Assembly (NCBI RefSeq): GCF_902497775.2
Contig: NZ_OZ024668.1
Span: forward strand, 2,813,826-2,877,825
Reading direction: 5' to 3'
DNA: 64,000 nucleotides
Source of the DNA: Pseudomonas fluorescens
GTDB lineage: Bacteria; Pseudomonadota; Gammaproteobacteria; Pseudomonadales; Pseudomonadaceae
Shown: piece by piece, positions 27,511 to 36,574 of the stretch
How positions within the stretch are numbered: the stretch's first letter is position 1
Layout of the letters: each line of letters begins with the position of its first letter
The notes under the pieces: model-generated
Seen by the model: only the letters and a program-made list of their open reading frames with translations
Told to the model about the DNA's origin: nothing
Database searches by the model: none
Program-made: the position numbers and the translations under genes

Positions 27511-29025
27511 TCAGCCGTCCTTCTGGCGCAGCAGCAACGACGCCAGGGCGCAGGCGGCCAGGGCCAGGCAGGACAGGTAGAAGGCATCCGAATAGGCCAT
27601 CAGGTAGGCCTGCTGGCGCACACTGTGGTCGATCAGGTCCAGCGTCTGCACCACTGCCGGCGACTGCACATCCACCAGCCCGCCCGGCAGGCGCTGCTGC
27701 ACGGCGCCATCGAACATCGTCAAGCCCTCGCCGATACGCTCGGAATGAAAGCGCTCACGCTGGGACACCAGTTGCGTGAGCAAGGCCGTGCCCACTGCGC
27801 CACCGAGGTTGCGCAGCATCGAGATCAGCGCCGAGGCGGAGCCTGCCTGGGCCTTGTCCAGGCCTTTGACCGCCAGCACCGAGAGCGCCACCATGATCAG
27901 TGGCTGGCCGATGCCGCGGACCACGGTCGAGGGGATGATCACGTTGGCGGCGGCATCATCCGACAGGTGTGCCCCCAGCCAGCACCCCAGGGCCATGATC
28001 GCAAAGCCACTGGCCACCAGCAGTTTGGCGTTGAGCCAGCGCATCAGCCGTGGCAGCAACGGCGCCAGCAGCAATTGAACCAGGCCATAGGCAATCAGGC
28101 TGACACCGATCTCGCGGGCGTTGTAGCCCTGTACCAGCGACAGGTAGTTGGGCACCAGAAACACCAGGCCGAAGGTCGCCGCGCCGAACACCGCCATGGC
28201 CAGGCTGGCAACGCCGAAGTTGTAACTGGCCAGCAGCCGCAGATTGATGAACGGCCGGTCGCCCCACAGCTGGCGCTGGATGAACAGCGCCAGGGCAAAA
28301 CCGGCCACCAGGCTGAAGCCGACAATGAACGAGGAGTCGAACCACTCCTTGCGCCCGCCCTCTTCCAGCACGATCTGCAAGGCCCCCAGGCCCAGGGCCA
28401 TGGCGGCGATGCCCAGCCAGTCGGCCTGGCGCAACTTGCGTCGGTCACCCTCCTTTGCACCAATCGACCAGGCCACGGCCGCGATCAGGGCGATACCCGG
28501 CAGCAACTGCAAGAGGAAGATCCAGCGCCATGAATACGCATCGGTCAGCCAGCCGCCAATCGATGGCCCGGCCGCTTGGGCGACGCTGTTGGACAGGCTG
28601 AACAAGGCCATGCCCAAGGGGATTTTGCTCGCTGGAAGCTCGGTGATGATCAACTGCATCGACAGCGGAATCAGCACCGCCCCCGAGGCGCCCTGGATCA
28701 CCCGGATGGCGATCATTGCCTGCAGGCTCGGCGCCAGGGCGCAACTGACCGAACTGAGCAGAAACACCACCGAGCCCACCAGCATCACCCGCCGCAGGGA
28801 GAACACCTGCACCAGCCAGGCGGTGAGCGGGATCATGGTGATTTCGGCGACCAGGTAGGCTGTCGAGATCCACGAGCCTTCCTCGAAACTGGCCCCCAGC
28901 GCCCCTTCGATCTCCGGCAAGGCAGCGCTGGTGACGTGCACGTTCATCCCGGCCATGAAGCAGCCGAACAATCCGCCGATCACCGCCACCCAGGCGCGCA
29001 GCGAGACTTTGTCTTCAACGGCCAT
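27511..29025 (-). CDS. DHA2-type MFS efflux pump (EmrB-like)
   Basis: A 504-residue inner-membrane drug:proton antiporter with ~14 hydrophobic segments. It shows LTAWLVQVFSLRRVMLVGSVVFLLSS (motif A region), IRVIQGASGAVLIPLSMQLI and AQAAGPSIGGWLTDAYSWRWIFLLQLLPG (motif C). It is the third gene of an OMF-HlyD-MFS operon on the minus strand and overlaps the HlyD gene by 11 bp. With its partners it should export drugs or toxic acids directly to the medium. Substrate unknown. Confidence 0.88.
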   Translation of the reverse strand: MAVEDKVSLRAWVAVIGGLFGCFMAGMNVHVTSAALPEIEGALGASFEEGSWISTAYLVAEITMIPLTAWLVQVFSLRRVMLVGSVVFLLSSVSCALAPSLQAMIAIRVIQGASGAVLIPLSMQLIITELPASKIPLGMALFSLSNSVAQAAGPSIGGWLTDAYSWRWIFLLQLLPGIALIAAVAWSIGAKEGDRRKLRQADWLGIAAMALGLGALQIVLEEGGRKEWFDSSFIVGFSLVAGFALALFIQRQLWGDRPFINLRLLASYNFGVASLAMAVFGAATFGLVFLVPNYLSLVQGYNAREIGVSLIAYGLVQLLLAPLLPRLMRWLNAKLLVASGFAIMALGCWLGAHLSDDAAANVIIPSTVVRGIGQPLIMVALSVLAVKGLDKAQAGSASALISMLRNLGGAVGTALLTQLVSQRERFHSERIGEGLTMFDGAVQQRLPGGLVDVQSPAVVQTLDLIDHSVRQQAYLMAYSDAFYLSCLALAACALASLLLRQKDG

Positions 29026-30142
29026 GCCGGGCCTCCCGGGTGTCGACCGTGGCGATCACCGACATGCCGGGCAGCAGTTGCGCTTCACCGGCGGCCGACG
29101 GATCGAGCTGGATGCGCACCGGGAAGCGCTGGACGATCTTGGTGAAATTGCCGGTGGCGTTGTCCGGCGGCAGCAATGCGAACACCGCGCCGGAGCCAGG
29201 CGACACGCTGTCGACCGTGCCCTGCCAGTGACGGCCAAATGTGTCGACGTCCAGGGTGACCCGCTGGCCAGGGCGCAGGTGCTCAAGCTGGGTTTCCTTG
29301 TAGTTGGCGATCACATAGGCCTGGGCCACCGGCACCACCGCCAGCAACGGCAAACCGGGGCTGACGTACTGCTGCTGGCGTACTTTGCGCTGGCCGACCA
29401 CGCCATCGAAAGGCGCGCGAATTTCGGTGTCGGCCAGGGCGTTTTCAGCCAGGCCCAACTGCGCCTCGGCCTCTTCCAGGGCCGCCTGACGCGATGCCAG
29501 ATCGGCCTGGGCCTGTTGCCGTTGGCTGCTCAGCACCCGTTGCCGCGCCTGCTGGCGCTCAAGTTCTGCGGCAGCTGCACGTAACAGCGCCTGCGCTTTG
29601 ACCCGGCTGGCGGTGGCGCTTTCCAGGCGCTGGGCGCTGGCGGCCTGTTGCCCGGCCAACTGCCGGTAGCGCTGCCAGTCGAGCTGCGCGCGCCGGGCTT
29701 CGCCTTCACTGGCGGCGTGCTCGGCCTGGGCCCGGGCGATGGCCTGGCGCTGCTCGTCAAGCTGCGCGCTGAAGGTGGCCAGGCGCGCCTGTTGAGCCTG
29801 CACCGCGGCGGCGCTGGCAGCCTGTTGGGCACGGGCCTGGCGCAGGCGCTGCTGGTAGTCGCGAGGGTCCAGGCGCACCAGCACCTCACCGGCCTTGACC
29901 CGTGCGTTGTCGGCCACGCGCACCTCGGCGACATAACCGGCCACCCGCGCGCTGATCGGCGCCCAGTCGGCACGCACGTAGGCGTCGTCGGTCTGCTCGA
30001 AGAAACGCGCGCTGCTCCACCAGTAACCGCCATAGGCCAGCAGCGCCAACAGCCCGGCGGCGCCCAGCACGTAGCTGGCCTGGCGGCGACGGGTCAATGG
30101 CCGGGTGGCAATCTGCGGATCAGGGCTAACGGCCTGGTTCAT
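29015..30142 (-). CDS. HlyD-family periplasmic adaptor (EmrA-like)
   Basis: A 375-residue membrane-fusion protein. One N-terminal membrane anchor (~22-44) is followed by the lipoyl half-motif FEQTDDAYVRADWAPISARVAGYVAEVRV, a long Ala/Gln-rich coiled coil (~85-235), and IRAPFDGVVGQRKVRQQQYVSPG closing the lipoyl domain. It links the DHA2 pump to the outer-membrane channel. It overlaps both neighbours (4 bp upstream, 11 bp downstream), so the three subunits are translationally coupled. Confidence 0.88.
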   Translation of the reverse strand: MNQAVSPDPQIATRPLTRRRQASYVLGAAGLLALLAYGGYWWSSARFFEQTDDAYVRADWAPISARVAGYVAEVRVADNARVKAGEVLVRLDPRDYQQRLRQARAQQAASAAAVQAQQARLATFSAQLDEQRQAIARAQAEHAASEGEARRAQLDWQRYRQLAGQQAASAQRLESATASRVKAQALLRAAAAELERQQARQRVLSSQRQQAQADLASRQAALEEAEAQLGLAENALADTEIRAPFDGVVGQRKVRQQQYVSPGLPLLAVVPVAQAYVIANYKETQLEHLRPGQRVTLDVDTFGRHWQGTVDSVSPGSGAVFALLPPDNATGNFTKIVQRFPVRIQLDPSAAGEAQLLPGMSVIATVDTREARHGR

Positions 30143-31596
30143 GGGCGGGCTCCGGTGTGCAAGGCAAGGGCTTGAGGGGTGTTGCTACGCTGCCAGCCGC
30201 CACCCAGGGCGCGGAACAGCGCGACCTGACGCTCCAGCAGGCGCAGGTCGGCTTCGGCCAGTTCGGCCTGTTGGCGGACCAGGGTGCGTTGACTGTCGAG
30301 CAGCTCCAGGCCGTCCGCGGCGCCGGCCTCCAGGTTCAGCCGGACCCGTTCGAAGGCACGCAGGCTTTGCCCCGTGGCTCGCGCCAGCGCCGCCCGTTGC
30401 TGGCGTTCGCCGGCGTACAGCGCCAAGGCTTGCTCGACATCGCGCAAGGCGCTCAGTACCACGCTGTCGAAATGCGCCAGGGCTCCGGCGCTGCTCGCTT
30501 GCGCTTGCTCGACCCGGGCATGGGCCTGCTCGCGGTTGGGCAAGCGCCAACTGATCAACGGGCCGATGGCAAAGGTCAGCGCCTTGCTGTCACCCATGGC
30601 GCCAATCGTTGCCGCTGACGACTCCAGCGCCGCGCCAAAATGCACCTGCGGATACAGCTCGGCGTTGGCCGTGTCGATCCGGGCGCGGGCGGCGAACAAC
30701 TGGCGTTCGGCCTGGCGGATGTCCGGACGGCGTTGCAACAGGCTCCAGGCATCGCCCACCGGCAATGGCCGGGCAATGCTGGGCAAACGCTGACAGCGGC
30801 TGGCGTGTTCATCGACCTGTTGCGGCGGCTGGCCACTGAGCACCGCCAGCTCGAACAAGGCGGCCTGACGCTGGCCCTGCAACCAGGGCAAAAGCGCGCG
30901 GGTCTGCTCCAGCAGGCTTTGCTGGCGGCTGACATCCAGTTCGGTGAGTACCCCGGCAGCGCGTTGCTGGCGAGTCAGGGCCAGGCTGTTTTGCAACAGC
31001 GCCACCGACTGTTGCTGCACCTCGCGGCGAGCGCCCAGGGCGCAGATGCGCAAGTAGGCCCGGGTGGTTTGTGCCGCCACGCTGACCCGCAACTGGTCAC
31101 TGGCGGCCTGCGCCGCTTCAGCATCGGCGCGGGCGGCAACGATACCGGCGGCAACCCGGCCCCACAGGTCCAGCTCGTAGTCCAGGCCCACCTGCGCTTC
31201 ATGCTGCCACTGGCTGTCGGCATGGCTGTCGGTGGCTTGGGCCAGGGTCTGGTCATCACCATCGCGGCCATATCGGTAGCCATAACCCACCAGGGTGCTT
31301 GGCCAACGGCCGGCGGCGGCACCGCGCAGGCCGCCAAGCAGTACCTGGGCGTTCGCCTGAGCGGCGGCCAGGTCATGGTTGTATGCCAGGGCTGCGCTCA
31401 CCAGTCGGTTCAGTTGCGGGTCCTGGTACAGTGACCACCAATCCTGCGCCAGTGCATCCGCACGGGTACCTGCGGTGCGGCTCAGCTCCACCTCCGGCCG
31501 CTGCGCCGGTGTCAGTGCCCGGTCCTGGTCAAAATGGCTGCACGCCCCGCTCAGCACTACCCCTGCGCACAGCAACGGCCAACGCGCCTGTCCCAT
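30139..31596 (-). CDS. NodT-family outer-membrane efflux lipoprotein
   Basis: A 485-residue outer-membrane factor, first gene of the pump operon. The N-terminus GQARWPLLCAGVVLSGACS carries a lipobox with C19. Two TolC-type repeats follow, with WWSLYQDPQLNRLVSAALAYNHDLAAAQAN and RRPDIRQAERQLFAARARIDTANAELYPQV as the usual landmarks. The ATG at 31596 follows AGGAG by seven bases. It forms the exit duct for the HlyD/DHA2 pair. Confidence 0.88.
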   Translation of the reverse strand: MGQARWPLLCAGVVLSGACSHFDQDRALTPAQRPEVELSRTAGTRADALAQDWWSLYQDPQLNRLVSAALAYNHDLAAAQANAQVLLGGLRGAAAGRWPSTLVGYGYRYGRDGDDQTLAQATDSHADSQWQHEAQVGLDYELDLWGRVAAGIVAARADAEAAQAASDQLRVSVAAQTTRAYLRICALGARREVQQQSVALLQNSLALTRQQRAAGVLTELDVSRQQSLLEQTRALLPWLQGQRQAALFELAVLSGQPPQQVDEHASRCQRLPSIARPLPVGDAWSLLQRRPDIRQAERQLFAARARIDTANAELYPQVHFGAALESSAATIGAMGDSKALTFAIGPLISWRLPNREQAHARVEQAQASSAGALAHFDSVVLSALRDVEQALALYAGERQQRAALARATGQSLRAFERVRLNLEAGAADGLELLDSQRTLVRQQAELAEADLRLLERQVALFRALGGGWQRSNTPQALALHTGARP

Positions 31597-31701
31597 GCTG
31601 CTTCTCCTGTTGTTGTCATTGGAGCAGCAGCTTAGGCAAAGGCGCGGTGTCGTTCGCTCGCGATAAGGTCAGCTATCGTCGCAAAATGGACAACAGCCGT
31701 A

Positions 31702-32574
31702 TCAACCCAGCAGAAAGGCCTCGACCTGCTGGCTGCAGGCCGCCGGATCTTCCTGCATGAAGCAGTGACCGCCCGGCACCTGAGTCGCGTTGACGTGACG
31801 GTTGCCCTCGGCCCAGCGCTGTACCGACTGGGGCACGAAGGGATAGGTGGACTCGCCATACAGCACCAGGCTCGGGGTGCTCACCTGGGTCAGTGAGGCC
31901 CACATGCGCCGGGGGAAGGAGCTGAAGATTTCCACCTCGCGGCTGGGCCGGCACTTGAGCACCACGCCCTCGCCGCAATCGCCGATGGCGTGTTCGATAT
32001 AGGACTGCAACGCCGATTCGCTCCAGCCCTTGAAGATCCCCCGCCCCTCCAGCGACGCTCGCGCCGCGTTGCGGTCCGGCCAGTGGCTGCGGCGGCTGGC
32101 GGCCTTGCGGGCCAGGGCGTGGCGACGGTGCAGGCCGACCAGGGCCGCAGCGCCCATGATGCCCATCATGGCGCGGCTGAACAGCACCGGGTCGAGCAGC
32201 ACCGCGCGCTGGAACAGCTGTGGCTGCTGGGCCAGCATCAAGCCGGTGAGCACCCCGCCAAAGCTGTGGCCGACGGCAAACCGCGGCACGTCGCCGTACT
32301 CGCCGCGGCCCGCGTCGAAGGCCTCGATGGCCAGCTGCGCGGTGCGGTTCCAGCCGGCGAACGGGCCGCCATGGTCGCTGTCGCCATGGCCCTGGACATC
32401 GCACAACCACAGGTCGAACTGTTCGGCCAGGCGCGCCAGCAACGGCTGGTAGACCAGGCAGCAAAAGCCGTTGCCGTGAAGAAAATGCAGCAGCGGTTTG
32501 CCACTGGCTGGGGAGCGCCAGCCGCGCAGGGTGAAGCCAGCACTTGTGTCATGGGACCAGGGAATCAACTGCAT
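31702..32574 (-). CDS. Alpha/beta hydrolase
   Basis: A ~290-residue alpha/beta-hydrolase-fold protein. The oxyanion region is HFLHGNGFCCLVY, the nucleophile elbow is GHSFGG, and the likely catalytic histidine is in PGGHCFMQEDP. The ATG at 32574 is used; a GTG 12 bases earlier is also possible and neither has a clear ribosome site. It lies 17 bp after the LysE-type exporter gene on the same strand, so the pair is probably co-transcribed. Substrate is unknown. Confidence 0.78.
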   Translation of the reverse strand: MQLIPWSHDTSAGFTLRGWRSPASGKPLLHFLHGNGFCCLVYQPLLARLAEQFDLWLCDVQGHGDSDHGGPFAGWNRTAQLAIEAFDAGRGEYGDVPRFAVGHSFGGVLTGLMLAQQPQLFQRAVLLDPVLFSRAMMGIMGAAALVGLHRRHALARKAASRRSHWPDRNAARASLEGRGIFKGWSESALQSYIEHAIGDCGEGVVLKCRPSREVEIFSSFPRRMWASLTQVSTPSLVLYGESTYPFVPQSVQRWAEGNRHVNATQVPGGHCFMQEDPAACSQQVEAFLLG

Positions 32575-32591
32575 GTACCAGCGCACTCACG

Positions 32592-33212
32592 TCAGGAAAA
32601 GCTCGATTCTACAAACAGCAAGGGGTACAGGGATATCACCAGCAGCACGGCCATGAGCAGATTGAACAGCATCAGCCAGCGCGGGTTCTGCAGCACCGTG
32701 CGCAAGGCACTGCCAAACATCACCCAGACGCACACGCTGGGCAGGTTGACCAGGGCGAACACGGCGGCAATGACGATGACGTTGGTGACGTAGCCCTGGG
32801 CCGGGGTGTAGGTGGTAATCGCGCCCACGGCCATCACCCAGGCTTTTGGGTTGACCCACTGGAATGCCGCCGCGCCCCAGAAGCCCAGGGGCTTGCGGCT
32901 GGCCGAATCGCTGACCGACAGCGGCCCGGACGTGGCGATCTTGTACGCCAGGTACAACAGGTAGGCAGCGCCGACATAACGCAGCACGGTGTAGATCGGT
33001 GGGTAGGCCTTGAACACCTCGCCCAGGCCAAAGCCCACCGCCAGGACCATGACCATGAAACCCACGCTGATGCCCAGCGCATGAGGGATCGAACGGCGCA
33101 CGCCGAAGTTCACCCCGGAGGCCAGCAACATGGTGTTGTTGGGCCCCGGGGTGATCGAGGAGACGAACGCGAACAACACGAAGGCAGTGATCAGGTCCAG
33201 TGAGCTGAGCAT
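32592..33212 (-). CDS. LysE/RhtB-family exporter
   Basis: A 206-residue inner-membrane protein of the LysE/RhtB family, with SSITPGPNNTMLLASGVNFGVRRSIPHALGISVGF, YLLYLAYKIATSGP and FQWVNPKAWVMAVGAITTY as family marks. The start at 33212 (MLSSLDL) is preferred because GGAT precedes it at a fair distance; an ATG three codons earlier is possible. It likely forms an operon with the alpha/beta hydrolase. The substrate is not indicated. Confidence 0.84.
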   Translation of the reverse strand: MLSSLDLITAFVLFAFVSSITPGPNNTMLLASGVNFGVRRSIPHALGISVGFMVMVLAVGFGLGEVFKAYPPIYTVLRYVGAAYLLYLAYKIATSGPLSVSDSASRKPLGFWGAAAFQWVNPKAWVMAVGAITTYTPAQGYVTNVIVIAAVFALVNLPSVCVWVMFGSALRTVLQNPRWLMLFNLLMAVLLVISLYPLLFVESSFS

Positions 33213-33300
33213 GGCAGGCATCCAGTTTTTTTATTGGGCTGCGCTGACACTAACGGAGTCCTGATCCGCCTCGACCATACAGTTAGGGAAAATAATGCCG

Positions 33301-33909
33301 CTACACTTGACTGTCCTGCTCCGCCAGCGCCTCGACGACGAACTCCAGGCGGTCCTGACCGAAGAACATCTGCTCGCCGACAAAGCAGGTCGGTGCGCCA
33401 AACACGCCGCGGCGCACCGCCTCTTCGGTGGTGTCCTTGAGCGCGGCCTTGACCTCGGGATCGGCGCTCCAGGCCTGGTATTGCTCAGGGTCGAAACCGG
33501 TCTCTTGCAGCACCGCCGCCAGCACCTGCAGGTCAGCCAGATTCCGCTGGCGCACCCACATAGCCTGGAACACTGCACTCAGGTAGGCCTCGAAACGCTC
33601 CGGCTGATAACGCTGCACGGCAACGGTGCCGCGCATCAGGCCCAAGGTATTGATCGGAAAGCCTGGCGGCAACGCCAGGGTCACGCCATAGCGCTTGGCA
33701 TAGCGCTGAAAGTCGACGAACACATGCCGGGCCTTGGCCGGCACCATCACCGGCGAAGCGTTGCCGGTGGCCTGGAACACCCCGCCCAGCAGCATCGGCC
33801 GGTACACAAGCTGCGCAGCGTGTTGGGCGCAGAGTCGTGGCAGTTGGGTCCAGGCCAGGTAGCTGGCCGGGCTACCCAGGTCAAAGAAGAATTCGACAGT
33901 TTTGCTCAT
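33301..33909 (-). CDS. DsbA-like 2-hydroxychromene-2-carboxylate isomerase family protein
   Basis: A 202-residue thioredoxin-fold protein of the HCCA isomerase/kappa-GST group. The active region is FFFDLGSPASYLAW, with serine (S13) where DsbA has cysteine, and GVFGAPTCFVGEQMFFGQDRLEFV near the end. Members isomerise 2-hydroxychromene-2-carboxylate in naphthalene breakdown (NahD) or act as glutathione transferases. No other aromatic pathway gene is near, so the true substrate is open. The ATG at 33909 has AAGGAA nine bases upstream. It follows the SDR gene by 34 bp in an operon divergent from TetR. Confidence 0.82.
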   Translation of the reverse strand: MSKTVEFFFDLGSPASYLAWTQLPRLCAQHAAQLVYRPMLLGGVFQATGNASPVMVPAKARHVFVDFQRYAKRYGVTLALPPGFPINTLGLMRGTVAVQRYQPERFEAYLSAVFQAMWVRQRNLADLQVLAAVLQETGFDPEQYQAWSADPEVKAALKDTTEEAVRRGVFGAPTCFVGEQMFFGQDRLEFVVEALAEQDSQV

Positions 33910-33943
33910 CTGCAGCGGTTCCTTTTTTGTTGTTGTGAGTGAC

Positions 33944-34675
33944 TTACCAGCGCTCCATCCACGGCCGCAGGTCGAGCTCGAAGGTCCAGGCATCGCGCGG
34001 CTGGCTGTGCAGGAACCAGTAGCTGTCGGCGATGTGCTGCGGGTCGAGAATGCCGTCCTGGTCCTTGAGCGCATAACGCTCGGGGAAGCTGTCGCGGATG
34101 AACGCGGTATCGATCGCCCCGTCCACTACCACATGGGCGACATGAATATTGCGCGGTCCCAGCTCGCGGGCCATGCTCTGGGCCAGGGCGCGAATACCAT
34201 GCTTGGCGCCGGCAAAGGCGGCAAACCCGGCAGCGCCGCGCAAGCCGGCGGTGGCACCGGTGAACAGGATAGTCCCGCGCTCGCGGGTGACCATACGCCG
34301 GGCGACCGCCTGGCCGGTCAGGAAGCCGGCGAAACACGCCATTTCCCAGATCTTGAAGTACTTGCGCGCGGTCTCGTCGAGAATGCTGCATGGCACGTTG
34401 GCACCGATATTGAAGACAAAGGCTTCGATCGGGCCAATGCTGCTTTCGATCTCCTCGACCAGCGCTGCCACCTCCTCTTCCTTGCGCGCGTCCGAGGCAA
34501 AGCCGTGGGCCTCGCCACCGGCGGCGCGAATCTCGTCCACCAGCGGCTGCAGCTTGTCGGCGCTGCGCCGGGTCATGCAGGCCACATAACCCTCGCGGGC
34601 AAAACGGCTGGCAATCGCGCCGCCGGTTGCATCGCCGGCCCCTACCACCAGTACCACCTTCTTGCCTTGGGTCAT
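33944..34675 (-). CDS. Short-chain dehydrogenase/reductase
   Basis: A 243-residue SDR. The nucleotide motif is VVGAGDATGGAIASRFA (GxGxxxGxA-like). The usual catalytic Tyr-x-x-x-Lys is altered: FAAFAGAKHGIRALAQSMARELG has no tyrosine four residues before the lysine, so classical oxidoreductase activity is doubtful. The start at 34675 is supported by GGAGG six bases upstream. It is first in an operon with the isomerase-like gene and diverges from a TetR gene, its likely repressor. Confidence 0.78.
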   Translation of the reverse strand: MTQGKKVVLVVGAGDATGGAIASRFAREGYVACMTRRSADKLQPLVDEIRAAGGEAHGFASDARKEEEVAALVEEIESSIGPIEAFVFNIGANVPCSILDETARKYFKIWEMACFAGFLTGQAVARRMVTRERGTILFTGATAGLRGAAGFAAFAGAKHGIRALAQSMARELGPRNIHVAHVVVDGAIDTAFIRDSFPERYALKDQDGILDPQHIADSYWFLHSQPRDAWTFELDLRPWMERW

Positions 34676-34690
34676 GTCTCGCCTCCATTG

Positions 34691-34713
34691 GTAAACGATC
34701 ATTTAGTAAACGA
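34691..34713. promoter_or_regulatory. Candidate TetR operator (repeated GTAAACGA)
   Basis: Two direct copies of GTAAACGA start 15 bp apart (34691 and 34706), with an imperfect TTTAGTAAA dyad between them. The block lies between the divergent SDR and TetR genes and close to the SDR start. Confidence 0.5.
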
Positions 34714-34766
34714 ACGCTATGCTATGATCCAGCTCTCGTCAAGCCAGCCCTAGGGAGCGTATCGGC

Positions 34767-35321
34767 GTGCGCTATTCGACCAACCACAAAGAACAAACCC
34801 GGCAAAAGTTGCTGGAAAGCAGCGGCGCCCTGGCCAAGCGCGGTGGCTTCGCGGCCACCGGCGTGGCCGGGCTGATGAAGGCCATCGGCCTGACCGGTGG
34901 TGCCTTCTACAACCACTTCCCGTCCAAGGACGACCTGTTCACCGAAGTGGTGCGCCGCGAGCTGTGCAACAGCCCGATTGCCCAGCGACCCATGAGCCGC
35001 GCGCGGCTGGAGCGCTGCCTGGACCAGTACCTGAGCATGGCCCATCTGCACAATGTCGAAGGCGGTTGCGCGCTCCCGACCCTGGGCGCAGAAATCGCCC
35101 GTGCTGAGCAACCGGTGCGGGCAGAAGCCGAACACTGGCTGTGCAGCCTGCAACAGGCCTGGGCGCAGACCCTGGAAGACCCGGCCCTGGCCTGGGCGCT
35201 GATCAGCCAGTGCGTGGGCGCGCTGGTGATTGCGCGCATGCTGGCCAACGAGCCGACCCAGCAAGAGGTGCTCAAGGCCTCCCGCGACTTCATTGCCGGG
35301 GCCATGCATGAAGCCCCTTGA
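34767..35321 (+). CDS. TetR-family repressor
   Basis: A 184-residue TetR protein. The helix-turn-helix is within ~12-57 (FAATGVAGLMKAIGLTGGAFYNHFPSKDDLFTEVV), and the ligand domain has the TetR_C_16/NemR-like GGCALPTLGAEIARAEQPVR. GTG at 34767 follows GGGAG. It is divergent from the SDR/isomerase operon, which it probably represses, and its 3' end overlaps the next gene by 14 bp. Confidence 0.85.
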   Translation: MRYSTNHKEQTRQKLLESSGALAKRGGFAATGVAGLMKAIGLTGGAFYNHFPSKDDLFTEVVRRELCNSPIAQRPMSRARLERCLDQYLSMAHLHNVEGGCALPTLGAEIARAEQPVRAEAEHWLCSLQQAWAQTLEDPALAWALISQCVGALVIARMLANEPTQQEVLKASRDFIAGAMHEAP

Positions 35322-35904
35322 GTCGCTGCTGCTGAGCCTTGCCCTGGCTGCCCCGCTTGGCGCCCTCGCTGCCTGCCCGGTCGGCCAGTACGAAATCTGC
35401 CTGGGCAGTTGCATCTGCTCCCCTATCGACCCCGGCCAGGCCGGCACCGTGCTCGACGATCTCGGGCGCATGGCCAGCAGCTCCCTGGCCCTCGCCTTGC
35501 AGCAGGCGCGCGACAGCGCGGCGGCCGGCACGGTGCTGCCGATCCCCCTGCACATCCGCGCCCAACTTGAGCCGTTCTATGACTTCCAGGTGCTTGATGC
35601 AGCGCGCTACAAGGTCGGCGACCAACAAGCCCTGGACAGCGCCAATGCCCTGCTGCAGAACCCCGACGTCAATGCCGTGACCCTGATCGACATCATCGTT
35701 TTTCGCAACGACGCCGATGCCCAGGACAACGTCGCGCTCTGGGCCCACGAACTGCAGCATGTGCAGCAGTACCAGCAATGGGGCGTGGAGGAATTCGCCC
35801 GGCGCTACTCGCGTGACTTCGACGCTGTCGAAGCCCCGGCCTACGCGATCCAGGCGAAAGTAAGCAAGGCCTTGCGCGAGCGGGCCTCAGGGCAGGCGCG
35901 CTGA
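35308..35904 (+). CDS. Secreted HEXXH protein (DUF4157-like)
   Basis: A 198-residue protein with an N-terminal signal peptide (KPLESLLLSLALAAPLGALA) and then a Cys-rich stretch with four cysteines (CPVGQYEICLGSCIC). A metallopeptidase-like HELQH is at 147-151 inside WAHELQHVQQYQQWG, followed by RDFDAVEAPAYAIQAK, similar to DUF4157. The zinc site may be active or vestigial. Its start overlaps the end of the TetR gene by 14 bp, so it is co-transcribed and translationally coupled. Function is unknown; the protein is likely periplasmic or secreted. Confidence 0.72.
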   Translation: MKPLESLLLSLALAAPLGALAACPVGQYEICLGSCICSPIDPGQAGTVLDDLGRMASSSLALALQQARDSAAAGTVLPIPLHIRAQLEPFYDFQVLDAARYKVGDQQALDSANALLQNPDVNAVTLIDIIVFRNDADAQDNVALWAHELQHVQQYQQWGVEEFARRYSRDFDAVEAPAYAIQAKVSKALRERASGQAR

Positions 35905-35905
35905 G

Positions 35906-36517
35906 TCAGGCCCGGGCCGCGCGCAGTGCGCTCAACGCCGGTTTGATCATCGCCTGCAGGCGCGGTGCGTCAATGCCATCGCGGGCCTGAATGGCAATGC
36001 CGTGCAGCAAGGTGGCGAACAGGTCGCCCAGGGCCTCAGGGTCGGCATCAGCCTGGAGTTCGCCACGGCCGTGGGCCTGGCGCAGCAGGTCGATGATCGA
36101 CTGGGTGCGCTGACGGCGCAGCTCGCTCATCCAGTCGAGCACGCCAGTGATATCCGGCCCGCCACTGGCGGTCGATGACACCGCCAGACAGCCGCGTGGG
36201 CCATCCGCTGCGGTGTAGGTAGCGATGGCATCCAGCAGGATCTGCTCCACCGCCTGGCACACCGGCAGGCCACGACTGATGACCCGCTCGGCAAAGCCGC
36301 CCTGCTCGGCCAGGTACAGCGCCACCACTTCGCGAAACAACTGCTCCTTGCTGCCAAAGGCGGCGTAGATGCGCGCCGAGGCAATGCCCAGAGCACTGAC
36401 CAGCAAGGCCATTGAAGTGCCTTCGTAACCGTACTGCCAGAAGGTTGCCAGGGCCTTGTGCAGGGCCTGGTCGCGATCAAATTCCCGGGGACGTCCGGCC
36501 ATGGGTTGTGTGTCCAT
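35906..36517 (-). CDS. TetR-family repressor
   Basis: A ~203-residue TetR protein starting MDTQPMAGRPREFDRD, with the helix-turn-helix in GTSMALLVSALGIASARIYAAFGSKEQLFREVV and a TetR_C ligand domain containing PRGCLAVSSTASGGPD. ATG 36517 is a best guess; 36502 is also possible. It is divergent from the TIM-barrel/hydrolase operon across a perfect 30-bp palindrome that is probably its operator. It converges on the DUF4157-like gene with one base between the stops. Confidence 0.83.
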   Translation of the reverse strand: MDTQPMAGRPREFDRDQALHKALATFWQYGYEGTSMALLVSALGIASARIYAAFGSKEQLFREVVALYLAEQGGFAERVISRGLPVCQAVEQILLDAIATYTAADGPRGCLAVSSTASGGPDITGVLDWMSELRRQRTQSIIDLLRQAHGRGELQADADPEALGDLFATLLHGIAIQARDGIDAPRLQAMIKPALSALRAARA

Positions 36518-36574
36518 CAAATCAGGTGTGGCGGATTCTACCCTGCAAGACAGTTGACGCAAGCCCGTTGCCGC

